Shown: one piece after another, positions 5,987-6,318 of the stretch
How positions within the stretch are numbered: position 1 is the stretch's first letter
Layout of the letters: each line of letters starts with the position of its first letter
Source of the DNA: Alphaproteobacteria bacterium
GTDB lineage: Bacteria > Pseudomonadota > Alphaproteobacteria > Rhodobacterales > Rhodobacteraceae
Assembly: GCA_024277955.1 (NCBI GenBank)
Contig: JAJRUE010000087.1
Coordinates: forward strand, 1 to 6,318
Direction of reading: 5' to 3'
DNA: 6,318 nucleotides
Translations under genes and position numbers: made by a program
The notes under the pieces: generated by a model
Databases searched by the model: none
The model's input: only the letters and a program-made list of their open reading frames with translations
What the model was told of the DNA's origin: nothing

Positions 5987-5997
5987 CTGCACCGCAT
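5987..5997 (+). promoter_or_regulatory. Degenerate PhaR-type site
   Basis: CTGC-ACC-GCAT matches seven of the eight fixed bases of CTGC-N3-4-GCAG. It lies about 33 bp, centre to centre, upstream of the perfect site at 6020-6031. Part of it forms an 8-bp inverted repeat, TGCTGCAC (5985-5992) with GTGCAGCA (6026-6033). It could be a secondary operator. Confidence 0.35.
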
Positions 5998-6010
5998 GAA
6001 AACGCGCCGG

Positions 6011-6039
6011 TTGATTTTTCTGCATGTGCAGCATAGGAC
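6011..6039 (+). promoter_or_regulatory. Predicted phaA promoter
   Basis: TTGATT (6011-6016, four of six consensus bases) and TAGGAC (6034-6039, three of six) are separated by exactly 17 nt. The -10 element is weak, but the spacing and the operator filling the spacer support it. Transcription would start near 6046, leaving a leader of about 78 nt. Confidence 0.45.
6020..6031 (+). promoter_or_regulatory. PhaR-type operator in the phaA promoter
   Basis: CTGC-ATGT-GCAG exactly matches CTGC-N3-4-GCAG, the site described for the polyhydroxyalkanoate-responsive repressor PhaR of Paracoccus denitrificans. It is a dyad, CTGCA-TG-TGCAG. It lies wholly between the -35 and -10 hexamers of the predicted phaA promoter, where a bound repressor would block transcription. 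PhaR itself is not in the window. Confidence 0.6.
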
Positions 6040-6061
6040 TCTCTCCCATGGGCGGGATCAT

Positions 6062-6080
6062 GGTGCCAGCACCTGGCACC
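6062..6080 (+). other. Hairpin in the predicted phaA leader
   Basis: GGTGCCA (6062-6068) and TGGCACC (6074-6080) form a perfect 7-bp stem with the loop GCACC. No U-run follows on either strand, so it is not a standard terminator. It ends 43 nt before the phaA start and 30 nt before its ribosome binding site. It may stabilise the leader, be a protein site, or end the EAL transcript. Confidence 0.45.
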
Positions 6081-6123
6081 CCAGGCTGAATCCTCTGCCC
6101 GGCCACAGTTGGAGAAAGCCAGA

Positions 6124-6318
6124 ATGACCAATGTTGTTATCGCATCCGCCGCACGCACGCCGGTGGGAAGTTTCCTAGGATCCTTTGCCAACACCCCGGC
6201 GCACGACCTTGGCGCGGCGGTGTTGCAGGCGGTCGTGGAACGCGCCGGCATCGACAAGGGTGAAGTCAGCGAAACCATCCTCGGGCAGGTTCTGACCGCC
6301 GGACAGGGGCAGAACCCG
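6124..6318 (+). CDS. phaA: Acetyl-CoA acetyltransferase (beta-ketothiolase), N-terminal part
   Basis: The first 65 codons of a thiolase gene are present, cut by the right edge. The N-terminus MTNVVIASAARTPVGSF is the thiolase start with the R-T-P-V-G-S/K-F pattern, followed by HDLGAAVLQAVVERAG and ETILGQVLTAGQGQNP. It closely resembles Rhodobacterales and Paracoccus PhaA; the full enzyme is about 390 residues, so both catalytic cysteines and the histidine lie outside the window. PhaA condenses two acetyl-CoA to acetoacetyl-CoA, the first step of polyhydroxybutyrate synthesis in the cytosol. GGAG at 6111-6114, 9 nt upstream, supports the start. The PhaR-type operator in its promoter supports the PHB role over a purely degradative thiolase. 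In related genomes phaB usually follows; that cannot be seen here. Confidence 0.92.
   Translation, partial: MTNVVIASAARTPVGSFLGSFANTPAHDLGAAVLQAVVERAGIDKGEVSETILGQVLTAGQGQNP

Noticed and set aside
4997..6106. Minus-strand open frame of 369 codons opposite the EAL gene
   Set aside because: It is an antisense shadow; the plus-strand EAL gene has all family motifs and a strong ribosome binding site.
5996..6127. 43-codon plus-strand ORF ending on the phaA start (ATGA overlap), a possible leader peptide
   Set aside because: It has no ribosome binding site, begins upstream of the predicted promoter, and has no recognisable composition or motif.

Overview
The window looks like chromosome of a GC-rich alphaproteobacterium, most likely Rhodobacterales (the Rhodobacter/Paracoccus/Roseobacter group). 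This rests on protein character (a TIGR02302/DUF4175 membrane protein beside lysA and argH, and a Paracoccus-like PhaA N-terminus) and on two regulatory signatures of the class: LexA boxes of the form GTTC-N7-GTTC and a PhaR-type CTGC-N4-GCAG site. It is ordinary core chromosome: no mobile elements, CRISPR or RNA genes were seen. The interest is in the intergenic control regions.

Left part, minus strand (3724 down to 1): a likely operon in the order argH (argininosuccinate lyase), a 54-aa lipoprotein whose start overlaps the argH stop, lysA (diaminopimelate decarboxylase), then the N-terminal 219 codons of a TIGR02302/DUF4175 membrane protein that runs off the left edge. The 177-base gap before lysA holds two stem-loops with the same tetraloop and a weak promoter candidate. 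The set combines the last steps of arginine and lysine synthesis with two envelope proteins.

Centre: only 25 bases separate argH from the divergent plus-strand tlpA-family gene, an exported thioredoxin-like protein. tlpA then converges on tag (3-methyladenine DNA glycosylase I, minus strand) with 13 bases between the stops.

Right part: tag and a stand-alone EAL-domain c-di-GMP phosphodiesterase gene diverge from a 151-base AT-richer region. This region carries two exact matches to the alphaproteobacterial LexA (SOS) box plus a half-site. One box lies on the -35/spacer of a good tag promoter and the other lies just upstream of the EAL ribosome binding site. I infer a divergent SOS pair that couples alkylation repair to c-di-GMP breakdown; this is the most notable observation here.

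Right edge: after a 227-base non-coding gap comes the start of phaA (acetyl-CoA acetyltransferase, first step of polyhydroxybutyrate synthesis). Its putative promoter has a PhaR-type operator exactly in the -35/-10 spacer, with a degenerate second copy upstream and a 7-bp hairpin in the predicted leader.
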